A DNA stretch of 64,000 nucleotides from Eublepharis macularius (GCF_028583425.1 NC_072801.1:15892001-15956000); one strand, 5' to 3'; positions 31,778 to 44,825 are shown, numbered from the stretch's first letter. Notes: generated by a model not told the origin, from the letters alone. Numbers and translations: made by a program.

Positions 31778-32709
31778 GTGAGTCAGTCGGATACGTACCG
31801 GCTGTGATTAAACAGCAATATGTAATTTCATAGTGGCATTAATTACGGCTCTCCGTTTGGCTATTGAATCTGCTTTAAAGTAAAAAAGGAAGGGACAACT
31901 GAGAAATTCCTGCTGCATTCTCATATTTTACACAAACACCCACTGTTTTAAGGCGCTATCACTGCCTCTCCATGTCCACTAAACCACCTGCACCTTGAAA
32001 TGCAGATCTTCAGTTTTTGAACATCATTGGCTGTTCCGGTTTGTGTAGCATTGTCTTCACATTGAAGGATTTGGGGAGACAATCGGGAGGCTGTTTATTG
32101 CTTTCTTATGGTGTGACTCGGATGAATCTGCAGTAGGCATATGAATGCAAGAGCTATGTGGGTGGGACAGATCCCATGAAACTCTTCCCCCATGATTGAT
32201 GCCCTGCCTTCTAGCAGGGTTGCGACTGGGTAGGAGAAGGACCCGTAAGGTGGGACTTGTCCCTCTGACATACATTCCACAGCAGCACAAGACTGCAGTG
32301 TGAGAAAGTGGCTCTGTTTCCCCTGCTTATATGCTAGAAGGGTTTGGGGTGGGAGCATAAATGTCATCTTCTAGCTGCAGAAAATTTTAACACAGTGCAT
32401 GACCAGCCAAACAAAGGTAATATTACAATAGACTGATTTCAGACTACTGCCCTAAGAGGACCATACCATGCCCTGTTACTGCCCTAAGAGGACCATATCG
32501 TGAAGGCAAACCTGGGTTTGACCCCAAGTTTTATGCTCAACAGGGGAGCCATAGCCACAGTGAACCTCTAGCATATATCCTCCCCCTTGTACCCTGAGGT
32601 GTACACCCAAAAATGAAGTGTGAAGCAGCTCTTGATCTTTCAGCGTTAAACCCTGGAATGCTTGAGCCTCTCCCCCAAAGAGCTGACTGTTCTCTGTTAC
32701 CCACTGTAG

Positions 32710-32805
32710 GTCTGTGGTGCTTACTTATCAACAGACTGGAGTGAACGCAAGCGTGGAGGTGGAAAGCTGAGTTTCTTTGGGACAGGAGAATGCTTTGTGT
32801 TCAGG
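32710..32805 (+). CDS. TBC1D24: TBC1D24 coding exon 5 (residues 401-432)
   Basis: The 96-nt exon encodes '[17 protein letters not shown]', '[15 protein letters not shown]', the central TLDc strand region. Acceptor 'gttacccactgtag', donor AGG|GTAAGA, phase 0 on both sides. 'ERKRGG' replaces the mammalian 'ERNKFG'. Confidence 0.97.
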
Positions 32806-34001
32806 GTAAGAAGCTGTGGCGCTATTCCCTCCCTTCTGTTAAGGATCAGCTGTTTTCTTCTGGTCAGCCGTGAGGTCAGACTTTCTGAATTGGCCCTAAC
32901 ACAGCCCTCCTGCTTTAACCTCAAACTTGGCCATCCCGTTAGGCATAGTGAAATCACCGAAGGGTTCTTGTTTGACATCAAGCCTCTTGCTTTCCTTTTG
33001 ATCTTTAAAAAACATGGTTACCCTGTGGTGTGCAAGCGGGCAACAAGCCCTGTCCAGTTTGATGAGGGCAGGGTTTGATGTGTCAGTCAGCACTGCATTT
33101 GTACCCCTTCTGTGGCTTGGCCGCCCTGCGGTCTCACGGGCCTCTACTGTGCTGCATCCTTACCAGCTTTTCAACTGGCAAAAGAGGGAGGAAAGGGCCA
33201 CTGAAAGATTATACTGGACCGGGGGTGGTGGGTGGGAGGCCACAGTGAGGAGCGGGGTGGAAGGAACCAACCCACTGTCTCAAAATAAGTAAAGTCTCTA
33301 GTTACAAGGGCAGTTCTTGTGATTGTTCTATACTTGACAATTTTGTTTCAAACCGTACCAGTTTAAGCAGAATAACAGCACAGTATTGGGTGCTGTTGCC
33401 CTTGTCTGGGCACTACTTGGTTAGTTGGTAGGCAGGATATGAGTTTCTATTTATGCCTGTCCTCTACTTGCCTCTCCTTCTGCCTCTAATTTTCCTAAAT
33501 CTAGACAAAGAATATTATTAAGAGTCTTTTCAGTTTGTTTTTCCCTCCTTGTTACACTGTTGGTTTTCTGGCTTGATAAGTTACACTATGATGCTCTCTT
33601 GGAGTACGTGTTCTGTCTCATTCTGCTCTGCATTTTATGCCCCACTTCCTGTACAGTTGTGTACTTTGGATGTTTTCAGATTTAGGCAGGAGACTGGGTT
33701 CTATAGCCAAGTTATTAAACAGGCAAAATCCCTTCAAAATGAAGAGGGTCTTGTCACTAGAACACTTAACGTGCTGTGAAGTGGGCAATCTGAAAACGGT
33801 TGTATAGGCGGTTATCTCTTATCTAGCAACTGTCCTTAGTAGCTATATGATGCACAGCGATGAAACTTGTGTCTATTTTACTGACAAATTTCCACAGAAT
33901 GAATTATGTCCTTGTGTTGGCAGAGCCCCACAAGCACGTAGCTAATCAGAACTACAGGTGAACTAAGCAATGCATGCTAACCCTATCTCCTCTCTCTTTA
34001 G

Positions 34002-34236
34002 CTGGTGCCCGAAGTGGAGCGTTATGAATGGGTGGTCATCAAGCACCCAGAACTAGCCATGACTGGGCTCGAACAAGGGGGCAGCATTGCTCAGGTTGCC
34101 GACCCTTCATCCTCAGGTAGTGTCCCCTCTGATCCTTCGGACCGCCTCTCCCCCTTCCTCTCTGCCCGGCACTTCAACCTGCCTTCCAAAGCAGCATCCA
34201 TGTTCATGGCTGGCGACAGAGAATGCATCATTGTAG
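34002..34236 (+). CDS. TBC1D24: TBC1D24 coding exon 6 (residues 433-510)
   Basis: It encodes '[18 protein letters not shown]', a variable linker ('[19 protein letters not shown]'), '[20 protein letters not shown]' and '[12 protein letters not shown]'. Acceptor 'tcctctctctttag', donor TGTAG|GTAAGC, phase 1. The variable linker accounts for the small length difference from human. Confidence 0.97.
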
Positions 34237-34756
34237 GTAAGCCCAAGCATTTCTGCATATTTGTTGCGTAATTGTATATCCGGTTTGTGCTGCTTTGCAG
34301 TTGTGCAGCATGAGAATATCTAGCAATTTAAGTCTGTCTGAAACCTTTTTCTGGACTTCCAAAAACAGGTCTTCACAGTAGGTCTAAAAGAGGCTGTTCA
34401 AAGCGGGTGACTGTAATATTGGCTGATATCTAAAAGGGCATGATAAATCCCAGTCTTCTGTAAAACCATGAAGGGGGATTTAGTTGTCATAGATTTGAGT
34501 GGTGTGGGAATGAGTGAGTGAGAGACCGTGAAAGAAAGTGAGCGAGAAAACAGCTTCCAAGAGATTCTGTCTTCGCATATATGAGTATTCTGCCTCTGTG
34601 GAGAAGGAAGAAACAAAAGTATTTGCTGAACATTGATATCCCCCAAGTCATTCAGGGCAAGAGGTGCTATTGAAAGCTTTCATTTGTTTGGTTTGTATAT
34701 TTTTACATCCCACCTGCCTTCTACAGAACTTATGTACAGTTCCTGGGCAGCTGACC

Positions 34757-35000
34757 ATTCAACCAGCGAGACGTAGTGGGTAGAGTGTCAGACTAGGATA
34801 CGGGAGGCCCCTGTTCAGCTCCCCATTCTGCTGTGGAAGCTTGCTGGGTGACCTTGGGCTGGTCCCACGCTCTCAGCCTAACGTGCTTCTCATGGATTTT
34901 GTCATGAGGTTAAAATGGAGAAGGGGAGAATCTTGTACGCCATTTTGGGGGCCCGTTGAGTAGCCAAAATGGGGGTATAAATGACGTAAATGAATTTCAG
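34757..35000 (+). repeat. SINE family 1 copy in intron 6
   Basis: 'agacgtagtgggtagagtgt', 'cagactaggatacgggaggc', 'gctgggtgaccttgggctgg', 'aaaatggagaaggggagaat' and 'gggggtataaatgacgtaaa'. Near full length. Confidence 0.88.
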
Positions 35001-35401
35001 GAAGGCAGCTGCATCATATGCCCTCAGACCTGGAATCTGGTGTTCTTTAAAAGGACTTGCCAGCTGAGTGCTCACATACGTAAATTGCCTGTTATGTAAT
35101 ACTATTGTGTGTCTGTGTCTGTCTGTGTGTGTGGTGTTGGTTCTGCGTCAGATCCCAGTCAGTTCCTGCAAATATTGTCTCCCACTCACAGGTCTTGCTG
35201 AAAGTCATACACCCCGTCACGCATCTGACTTGGGCATGCTTATTTCCTTGGGGCAGTTCTGTGAGCGAGGAGTTATGAAAAACACAATTCAGGAATGGAA
35301 TTAATATCCCTGGAATGGCCAAAGTAACGCAGCTTCACATGAAGCAGGGTCTGTGGCTTTGCGGCATTTTCAGTCTGTCAACTCTGGTCCTCTCTATGCA
35401 G

Positions 35402-35556
35402 GTGGCGGGGATGGGCAAGCTCTCTACATCGATGCTGATCTGAACCACGGAAGGACCAGTCACTGCAACACTTTCAACAACCAGCCGTTGTGCTCTGAAA
35501 GCTTCCAGATAGCTATCCTGGAGGTCTGGGGTTTCATCGACACCATGTGCAGCTGA
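35402..35556 (+). CDS. TBC1D24: TBC1D24 last coding exon (residues 511-561)
   Basis: After acceptor 'gtcctctctatgcag' the exon encodes the TLDc C-terminal signature '[20 protein letters not shown]', '[17 protein letters not shown]' and '[13 protein letters not shown]', with stop TGA at 35554-35556. The last few residues differ from mammals, as is usual. Confidence 0.97.
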
Positions 35557-38500
35557 GGCGGCGGCTGATTTTCACAACTCTGAGCCTCATGATCAGGAGC
35601 GCAGTTCCAGTTGCAAGAGCCAAGCTGATACTCGGACATGCGAATTAGCAGGCTCCCTGTTATTCAACGACCCAGAGGTTTCTTCGAGGAGAGCCCTTAA
35701 AACGCAGGGCCTAGTCGTTCTTGCTGTTGACTTCTTCATATGCAATGTCTCCTGGACTCAGTGGGTTTGTCCAGCACATTAACTTTTTATGTCTTGATAT
35801 GTATCACGATATTTATGATAATGAGTCTGTGACCTCTCCTACTGCCAGACGGGCGTGTAGTCATGTCAGAGCTGTCAGCTTAGCCTCTGAGAGGCTTCTG
35901 TTTCTGGCAAGTATTTGTAGGTGTCCAGGTGGACTCATCAGTGTAAGCTTTGTATTTTGCAGCATGCTTCAGATTCCTTCCACCGCGGGCTTGGATCCAA
36001 AGCAAGCTGTGTGTGAGCTTAAAGAGATTGTTCACATATATATGTATATTTTTCCACTGCACAGTGAATCATGCCAACCCAGAGGGTTCCCTAACAGGAG
36101 TCGATTTTCTGGAGCTGAAATTGGAGGGGAAATTAGGAACTTGCATACCCTGTTCATTGTATGCAAAAAAAACTCTGCACATGTTTCTTGGGATCCAAGC
36201 CATTGTCCTTGAGAAGCTGTTCCTTGTGAAGAAGTGTTGTGCGTTTGCATGTCCTGTGTGAATGTGCTTTGCAGCTGGATGTTGCCCAATTTATCTGACA
36301 TTCCATGGTGGCTGAAATAAGGTCAGGGTTGTTGTTCCGATGTGCTTGTGTCCCACTGGCCCTGCCCGTCTGCTCGATGGCTCCTGGTCTGACTATCCCT
36401 AATGTGTCCTGGCATTTCATCTGTGATTTTAGAAAGCAGATCGGGGCAGCTCAAGGTCCCATGCAGCGCGTTCAAAACAAGAACGCCCCACCCCCTGCTC
36501 CACCAGCAGAGGAGTTGCTACTTTGTACGTTTGCTGGCTGGAGCTTGTGAAAACTATGTGAAACCGCTGACCTGGGTTTTCAGCACAGCAGTTAGCAGCA
36601 AAGATGTTCAAAACATACCGGTCTTTTTTTGTCTTTGCCTGCAAATAGGACTAAGTTCTTCCAGAGACTCTAGGGGGCACTGTTTTACCAATAGGCTATC
36701 TGAGTTTCCTCTTGCAACATTTGCCTTGTTCCTTTACCTTTTCAATGCAGTTCTCCACTAGATATGCAAAAATCCTGCTTTTGGCCTCATTGTGTCCTCT
36801 ATTGGATGCATCCTGTCATTTTTTCTCTTCGTCCTCTGCTTCCTTGACTGCTTGGGAGAGAATAGCTTAATGAATGAAAAAGGCGAATTTTTCAATATAC
36901 CCCTCTATCTTGGCAGCTATAGTAAAGTGGAGGGTTTGGATTCTCTTTCACAAACAGGCCAATAATTATCCAGGAGCTGTGTTGCAGCTCCTGGATAAAG
37001 CATAGACAAATGTTGCTTACTAGATGGAAATAAAGATGATAGTCGACAGCTCCAGGTGTATTTTAAGCAAGATAATTTCTGTCTCGTTTTGATGCCTCAG
37101 CAAGAGGGAGTGCTGGGGTGGGGGGGGGAACCAGGCTGTGCAATATCCTATAATATCCAATATCTGAAGCCCAGTTGTTTGTGACAGCTGGCAAAGATGA
37201 ATCTGTGGCAGTGTCACCCTTTTGAGTGATTCACAGTGATTCTGGATGCTTCCCACCCTCCACTTTTGCATCTGTGTGAGAGTGGAATGATGCCACCGTG
37301 ACTTTGACATGACAGGAACCGTCATAGAATATCATGATTTGGTGAATTATGTTCAAGAAGTAGAAATCCCAGCAAATCATGTTCAGCAATATTTGGGTCG
37401 GGTTTCAAGTATTCTCTCAGACAATGATGCCTGTTTTTCAGCTGGTATTGCTTTTGTGAAAAACTAAAGCGGATGCTCACCCAAGGTTATAAAAAGTAGG
37501 ATTAAGACAATCATGGCTAGGATAATACCTGCTTGCTTGGAAGACTGATTTATAATGCCGCTTCACATCTTGGGCAGAAATGGAACTGCCTCGGTTTGTC
37601 TGCACAGTGTATTAGATGTGTCGCCTACTTTTGAATCACGAAGACTCCTTGAATTTTTTGGTACTGAGCATACAGGTGGCTTTGTTAGGTGTATGTCTCA
37701 GGTGTTAAGGTTCTGAGGCTTGGGGTGGAACTGCCCTAGGATGTGGTCAGTATGATTTCTGAGATTGGTTTTTCTTCAATCTGGACTAGTTGACTGGAAT
37801 GCTGGGATTCTCCGGGCTGAATGCCTCAAGGTCCTTGCCCTGTTAACGGAGGGAGCTGCTTGCCCTTCTGTTGAGAAGGCACTTGAAGAACCTCAGCTGC
37901 CCTCGTCCTCCTCATAAGCAAAGAGCAACACATCCGTTTGTTTAAAGATCGATAACAGGAACGCTTTCAGTTTTAACAAAAAAAAAGTTGCCCTCTCGTT
38001 ATCTCTGGCATGAGTGTATGAGAATGAATTCATAGCTCCTGCTGGTGGTGGTTCTTTCCCAGCGGAAAGAGATTCTCCTTGCAGCCATTCAAAGGTCTCC
38101 CAATTTAGCCCCTGTAATTTGATTTCTTTTTTAGCCTTAATTGTTGCCATGGTGATGTGTGATACTGTGAACAAGGGCTGCCCTCTCACCTGTAGCTGGG
38201 TCAAGAGTATTCTGGTGCTGCTGTCCTAGCAGAGGGAGTCAGCTGCTTCTGGCGTGTTGCTCTGCATTGATTGTTGTGTGTTTATGTTTGTTGTTTTTCC
38301 AATGTGACAATTGTACCCAGGTTTATCAGTACACGTGAATGTGCCGATTCCCATCCTCAAGAGTGTTTTCTGATGTTTGGTCTGTTTCTCTCTACCCAAC
38401 CCACTGGAGACAGTTGTATTGCTCCTTTACCATGTCAGATAATTTGGTCTCTCTCTCCAGTTTGATGTCATTGATGGCAACAATGTGTGTGAATCTTTGG

Positions 38501-38600
38501 TGGATACGTAATTTTTTTTTTTTACAGTCAAGAAATAAACTTAAATCTTTCAGCACAGCTGAATGGCTGCTGATTTCAGCTATCTGGTGGTTCTTTAAAT
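35557..38600 (+). other. TBC1D24: Probable TBC1D24 3' UTR (end not defined)
   Basis: No recognisable transposon occurs from the stop codon to about 40300, in contrast with what follows; long 3' UTRs are known for mammalian TBC1D24. Candidate polyadenylation signals AATAAA lie at 37029-37034 (GU-rich sequence follows) and 38534-38539. The boundary given is only the second candidate. Open frames here have no coding support. Confidence 0.45.
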
Positions 38601-40360
38601 AGGTTCATGCCTGAGGCCAGCAGTTTGCTGCTTAGTCACATGTCGGGAGCCTGGGGGCTTGCTTAGGGCCGCCTGGCTGCAGGTAACCCCATTGCAGTTG
38701 CCCCAAAGCTGCAACCCCTCTATCAGGCCAAGGGGCAGTCAGGAGGCAACTTTCATGGTAGGCAGGTCCTCCTTCAGTGAGAACTTCATAAGGATTTTTC
38801 TGGGGCTGTGAATGCATAATATTCAACACGTGCACTCTACATGAACGATCTTGCTGTAGGCGCCTGTCACACTTGGGCTTAATGGCTCCTCAGGGGGCAG
38901 GGGCACTCATCACCTAGAGTCCCCCTCCTTTGCCCATTCTCATCATCAGCTGCTGTGAGCCCTTTATTTGTTCCCTTCCTCCCACAACTAAAAACTGTTG
39001 TTTTTTTAAATAGAGTCCACAGTACCTTTCATAGGTTGAGGGCCTGCTTGCTGGCCCCACCTCATGTAGGAGCAGCTGTGTCTGGCATTGCCCTCAGTTC
39101 TCCGGACCTCTCTGTCTCCAGTCCCAGCACCTTTTCCCTTTCTTGAGTCCTGCCTATCCTTCCCCTGGAACAAGCAGCCTGCATGAAAGTTTTCCCTTTC
39201 CCTGCTCTTAGCAGCCTTCTTCGTTTGAAGTCTGTCCTCCATTTCTCCCAGCTAAGACTACCTTTTTATCCAGTCCAAGACTGAGGGGAAGAGGAAGCTG
39301 CCCTGCCCCTTTTAAGCTCAGCTGGGCCAGCAGCAGCACAGAGCTTATGTGCAGCTTTCCTGGCCTGCTTCCCTCATACCACCCAATTTATGTCCGTAGC
39401 TGCCAGCTGTCTTGAAGTGGTAAAGTGAATTTATACTGTCTTCTGAACTAGTGACAAAACCAACGTGGTGGAATCCCGGTTGCTAAATTTAAATTCCAAA
39501 ATGTGAATTGCAAAGTCCCCAAACTCCTCAAGTGTTCCTGCAAAATTTTATTCCAACGTCATCAGTCTTGGACTGCCTCTTCCAATGTGCCTTGGCAGCA
39601 GACTTCCCCGCTATCCCTCATTAAGTAAGAAGCTTACTATGTTGCATTAAGTGTTTCCAAGGTGACGTGTAGCTTGGCCCCCTGTCCCGTGACCAGGGCT
39701 CTAGGGCCCTAATCGGCAATAGGAAGGGTACAGAAGCATAGAAGGTCCTCCATGAAGAAGCATTTGGAAGGGAAAAATCAGTTGTGCACGGAAAAGCCTG
39801 TTCTCAAAGGAAGCATTTTTTCCCCTCTGCCCATCTTTTTATCCAGGTGCCCAGGCAAAATGCTCTGAAAACCTAGGCTGTAACTCTCTACATTTGCAGT
39901 ACCCTTTTCTGGCCTGCAGGGACTCCTGTTCAGCTGATTTTAGAAACTGAAGCTATAAATAAGAAACAAAAAGGATACCCCATTCTGTTTGTGAGCTAGA
40001 CCGGTAGGTTGGGGTTGCGTTCAGAAAACGATTGATCAAAAGAGGTCTGTATATCTGCTCAGCTGAAGCAAGGTGGTCTTAGCAATGGCAGCTAACCATA
40101 TCTTAGAAGGGTTTCCAACCCTAATGATTCACTGCAGGTCTTCACTCCTTAGTGTAGCTGGAGTAATTGCACAGTGTCATGATATCCTGGTGACTGCTTA
40201 AGTTCTGTGGCGGTTGGCAGGGTTGGGGAGGAAACCGCCTTTCCACCCTAAGAAATCTGGACATCGTTTTATGTAGTTGTACCGGTTGCTGTACTCTACT
40301 GAGCATCCTCAAATGAACTTCACGCCAGTAGCACCTCATATGGCGGCATCATCTGGTGTC
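38601..40360. other. Sequence downstream of TBC1D24, nothing recognised
   Basis: Repeat-poor. It may be the distal 3' UTR or intergenic. Confidence 0.4.
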
Positions 40361-40690
40361 ACCTGGATTCTGTTTTTGCCAGAAGTGTAGCTTGAAGAGG
40401 CCTTGAAGCGACCCTTGCTGCAAGATAGCTGTCAGTCCTCGGCAAGTAAATCCCCAAGTCTCCACTGCAATCACACAGGTGAATTGGTTGAAGTAACTTT
40501 TATTCGAGATCTATCAGGTTCAAGGTGCTCAGACAGTGGAATTGGCAGAAGTGACGTATTGAGGGAAAGCATGGTTAGTTATAGATTAATGTCCCGCCCC
40601 CAGGTTGGTATCCCGTTGAACTTCTGGCGCGAACGCCAGAGACAAAAGTATCCGAGTTTAGACTACGACAAGCAACAATAGCAAATTGGG
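40361..40690 (-). repeat. Unclassified interspersed repeat, possible LTR fragment
   Basis: 'gtaacttttattcgagatct' (reverse complement carries CGAATAAAAG, an AATAAA-containing poly(A) context) followed by 'caggttcaaggtgctcagac' and a CpG-containing 'ctggcgcgaacgccagagac' hairpin. The 92-codon open frame on + is not a recognised protein. Assignment is tentative. Confidence 0.25.
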
Positions 40691-40890
40691 AATGAAATTA
40701 TCCTTGTTCTCAGGGAAGATGCATTTCAGACTGGCTGAAAGTGTTTAACTTCAGAGCAGAGATAACACACTGAACTTCCAAATAACAGGCACTGAATGGT
40801 ACTCAGAATTCTGCCTAGTGTCAGAGGACCCACAGGTTGCATATAACATACACATGGCATGTACTGCGGGCAGGCATACATGACAATAGC

Positions 40891-41144
40891 CAGGGCTTTT
40901 TTTCTGGGAAAAGAGGTGGTGGAACTCAGTGGGTTGCCCTCAAGAAAATGGTCACATGGCTGGTGGCCCCGCCCCCTGATCTCCAGACAGAGAGGAGTTT
41001 AGACTGCCCTCTGCGCTGTGGTGCAGAGGGCGATCTAAACTCCCCTCTGTCTGGAGATCAGGTGGTGGGGCCACCAGCCATGTGACCATTTTCAAGAGGT
41101 TCCGGAACTCCGTTCCACCACGTTCCAGCTGAAAAAAAGCCCTG
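40891..41144. mobile_element. hAT foldback MITE family A, copy 2
   Basis: 254 bp; CAGGGCTTTTTTTCTGGG and GCTGAAAAAAAGCCCTG ends. Duplication ACAATAGC is perfect (40883-40890, 41145-41152). The inner arms 'tggtcacatggctggtggcc' and 'ctccagacagaggggagttt' are strongly inverted, so both strands give mirror-like open frames that are not proteins. Confidence 0.95.
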
Positions 41145-41152
41145 ACAATAGC

Positions 41153-44100
41153 TGTGATTTCCATCCTCTGGAAGAGGGTTCACATGTCAGCAAAAGGAAA
41201 CCCCGGGTCCCAGTCCTCATTAGCTTTCTGCAACACTGTGCCAAGGGGCATAGCTGCAGAAGAAACCCTGGCTGCTGGGAAGGTGAGCACATGACATTCA
41301 AGAATGCGAATTCAGGCCAATGCTCCAAGGGGAAGATGTTCCCTAGAAACCAGAGTTGCTGTAAGGGGTGAGGTGGGGGACAGCAATGGCAGAAATGAGA
41401 AGGCCATTCCATATTCATTTTTAGCAGGTGGTTCTCTTTCCCATCTTTCAAGGACCTTTGAATATGCTATGAAGCACAGAAACCCAAATGGGGATAGCTA
41501 TATTGGACTGACCCCCATACAACTATAGCCCTGAACACCTGCTTGAAACCGAGTTTATATGCATTGTGTTAAAGAAATATCCAAAGGATTTAGAAATGGA
41601 CTAAAGTTGTCCATAGAAACAGGGAGCGGGGAACTGTGTCTCTTGCTCTATGGAGATGTATTAAGCACTGTGATTAGAAATTGAAATTAACATTTTTAAA
41701 TTCAGGGGTTGGGGAGAGTTTTCTCTAGTTGTGGTAAGTTCCAGCATTGCTCTAGTTTGTGTATGAAAACACCACATGTATCCACTGTTACGTTTACTCA
41801 CAAGTAGCTCCACTGTCAATTGTTTGCTGTTTCATACTGTGGACAGAAGCCCTTCCTTACTAAAAAGGGCAAGTGTGTAAAATCCGACAGGATTTTCCTG
41901 TTAGAGGCTCTTCTCAAAAGGAGGTCAAGGACGAAAGCTCGCTGAGTGATAAGCGAGACTGCTTAACTTCCTCTTGAGTAAAGAATCTGGAAGGGAAAGA
42001 GGTGACGTTCTGTGCACTGTCCGTCAGAAATGCTGCTCAGGAAGTGAATGCTTCTTCCGGTCCATAATCCTAGCTTTCTTTTTAAGTATCCTTGGGCCTG
42101 AGTGTGTGAAATAATGTATTTCTTGCTCCATTTGCTTATAGTCTCTTGCTGAGTATTGCTCAAAAGTTCTGCAGCTGTTCCAGCTGCCTGGCCTGGGTTG
42201 TTGGAAGCGCCTGCATGGGTGAGTAGATGTTTAAAAAGCATCACTCCTTCTAGTGAGAAGAACAGATGCTTGCTGCTTACTACCTCTTATTTTTCTCCTC
42301 TCCAGTGACACAAGCAACTTGAGAAAGCTGTCACCTACAGCCCACGCTGCTATGGGAACCTGGGAGGGGGGCCTAGTTTTCTCTCCCTGACATGAGAAAC
42401 TGACAGGAGTGCCTCTCCAAGGTAAGCTAGAAACCAGCCATGTTTTTCAAGCAGAAGGTGGTTTGAAACAAACACTGCTGTTCATAATGAGTGTGCTCAT
42501 TCCCCTTCCAGTTTGGGTAGACAAATTCTTTTGCATTAATTCAAATCCAGTTCAGACAGGCAACATTAGGATAAAAATGTGTAACGTCTACAGTGGAGGC
42601 GTTGAGAAGGTTATGGAGGCTAGACAAATGTGTTAGACAAAATTAACAAAGGAAGCTGTTGCTTACAGAACTACACCAGTGGTCTCATTGTATTGTCTGT
42701 TCAGACGAGCAGGCCTCTCTGAGGTTATTAACTGAAGAAATCCCTTTTCCGGTGCCTGCTTTCTGAGATCTGTAGGTTTCAGGGATTGCCGTTCTGCATG
42801 CAAAGACCCCACTCTTGGGCCTTGAGCCCTCCAGTTTTCCCCAAGTGGCCATAATGATCTTCCTTGTGTACCTGGGCTGGGGTTGTGGGGTGGTGGAGCA
42901 GAGACGCAACTCTTGGACTGATTCTGTAGCTTTGAGAGAAACCACCTTGTCAGGAAACGTATCGGCTGCTGTGTATGGCAGATTCGAGAGTCTGACCTCA
43001 AAGATACATTTTTAGTTTCCTTTGAATTAAAAATGGCTTTGTTTATAAGAGAGACTATTTGAGCTGAATCTCTGGTGTGGTTTGTGGTGCGATGAAGATT
43101 AAATCACTGGTCCTTTATACGGTGACACCTACAGGAAGATAAAAAATGCAGATAACAGAATTATACTTCTGTAAATTAAAAGTCCCCTTTTGATCCTCCA
43201 TCCCTTTAGTGGGTTGGTGAACCACCGGCCTCGTTTCCCTTCGGAAAGATAGCAGATGGTGTGACTCATCTCATGTCTGGTTTTTCGCATAAAATACAGG
43301 AGTGGGGGTGGCGGGGGGAGAGAAGTAGCTGGCTCTGATTTCTGCCCACAACCCTTTGAAAGGATTTTTGCATTCCTCCCCAATCGTGCCCTTGGACCAC
43401 GTGCACCACAAACCGCCCTGCCCATGAGCAACCGCAGCAGGCTTGTTTCCCCAGGCTGGCTTGCTCCAGCGGTGTTCTGGCTGGTGGTGTGGGAGGAGCT
43501 GGCTGGGGGCAGAGCATCCCTGCTTCCCGCAGTCCTGATACTGGCCCGCACCAGCCTCTGCTTCTCGGTTGCTCTCTTTCCCTAATGCCCTCGCTAGCAG
43601 AGAGCTATTTCTGTCTTCGTCCTTGTTAACCCCTATGTTGGCCACAGCCTACAAAGATGCACTGGGCATTTTGCCCTCAGGATGGAGGGGGAGAGCGATG
43701 TATCCCAAAGCCGCTTATAATGTAACAGAGTTTTAAAATTAGAAACAGCTAAAATTTCACAAATAAAGGAGGATGCTTTTAAATTCCCTAGAACTTCTGG
43801 CTGGATGTTCAGTATAAAACAGGGATGTGTGTGAGAGAAAGAGAGAAGTTTGGGGGCGATGATGGGAAATCCTGAAATATGCTGTTTGTCACTGTATTAA
43901 AATGTAGTCCTGGAGGTGTTGCAAATTTACAGTGCAATCCTTAGCAGAATTGTGCCCTTGTTAGCCCAATGATTTCAATGACCTTCATCTTAGGGCTGAT
44001 AGTCTTACACGGTGCTGGATGCAAGACCGATTTCAAGCCACACCCAAATGAAGTTGATAAGAAACAGTACGTTTCTCCTCTGAAGAATATAAAAGCCAAC

Positions 44101-44200
44101 AATAATTTGGATCTGTTGGACAGATCATGTCTGATACTTTTTTTGCATTGTTTCTAATTTTCGTAATCCTAGTCCTATTGTGCTGTATATTGGATGCTTG
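41153..44200. other. Intergenic; one exon-like segment
   Basis: No gene is recognised. A segment with good splice signals at 42306-42420 is discussed in the findings. A scrap of the CAGTGCAATCC MITE family lies near 43932, and 44130-44200 resembles a LINE tail ('ttgcattgtttctaattttc') shared with 61480. Confidence 0.4.
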
Positions 44201-44204
44201 TTTG

Positions 44205-44410
44205 AGTGCACTAGAAATATAGAACTGGAGGGCACACCCAAAGGTCATCCAGTCCAACCCCCCGCACAACGCAGGAAATACACAGCTTTCCCCCACCAGC
44301 CTCCCTCAGTGACTCTTGTTCTATGCCCAGACGAAGGCAAAAGACCTCCCAGGATCCCTGGCCTATCTGGCCTGGAGGAAAATGGCCTTGGTGACGACAG
44401 GATACCGAGG
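44205..44410 (+). repeat. Interspersed repeat with 'GGTCATCCAGTCCAACCCC' signature
   Basis: 'agaactggagggcacaccca', 'aaggtcatccagtccaaccc' and 'gcacaacgcaggaaatacac' form a block common in sauropsid genomes. I cannot assign a class with certainty (CR1-related or DNA element). Confidence 0.6.
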
Positions 44411-44639
44411 TTTGCTTAATTCACCTATGCGATTCTTCAGCCTGGGCACTGCAACAAACTCAAAATGCTTATGAGGCAACTGATTGATGGAGTGTGGGCA
44501 AACAAGTCCAGATGAACCCCTTTACAGTGTCCAGTGTGTGAAAGAAGGTTTCTAGAGTAGCATAAAGATTGGGACAGAAGAACATTCCTTGACTCAATCT
44601 CTGAACTGTTGATAGAATGGACAGTCTTCCCCCTCCCTC

Positions 44640-44825
44640 CATTTTATGGGTTGTTATTCTCCTTTCCTTATCTTATCCTTGCACTAACCTAGTGAAGTAA
44701 GTCAGGGTGAGGAAGTGCAACAGGCCCCAAGGTTACCTGGCAAGCTTCACGGCAAAGGGAGAATTTGAATCTGGGTCTTCCAGATCTGAGTCTGATGCCC
44801 TAACCGCTCAGCCTTGCTGGCTCCT
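44640..44825 (-). repeat. SINE family 1, antisense
   Basis: 'aagtaagtcagggtgaggaa', 'gttacctggcaagcttcacg' and the head 'ctgatgccctaaccgctcag' are in reverse order. Confidence 0.78.

Larger units (their letters stand above)
19699..35556 (+). other. TBC1D24: TBC1D24 gene, exon 2 acceptor to stop codon
   Basis: Assembled coding sequence: 959 + 18 + 159 + 64 + 96 + 235 + 155 = 1686 nt, giving 561 residues and a stop; the human protein is 559. All six introns are GT-AG with agreeing phases (2, 2, 2, 0, 0, 1). The product is a membrane-associated protein of vesicle trafficking and synaptic function that binds phosphoinositides and interacts with ARF6. It has a TBC domain (about residues 45-262) and a TLDc domain (about 326-556). 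The basic residues forming the phosphoinositide pocket in the fly and human proteins are kept as K34, R38, K236 and R240. In humans, recessive mutations cause epilepsy and DOORS syndrome. Introns carry transposons, but none disrupts an exon. Confidence 0.97.

Noticed and set aside
40837..41164. Mirror-like open frames on both strands ('VTWLVAPPPDLQTE')
   Set aside because: The same peptide appears in every family A MITE copy because of the inverted arms; not a gene.
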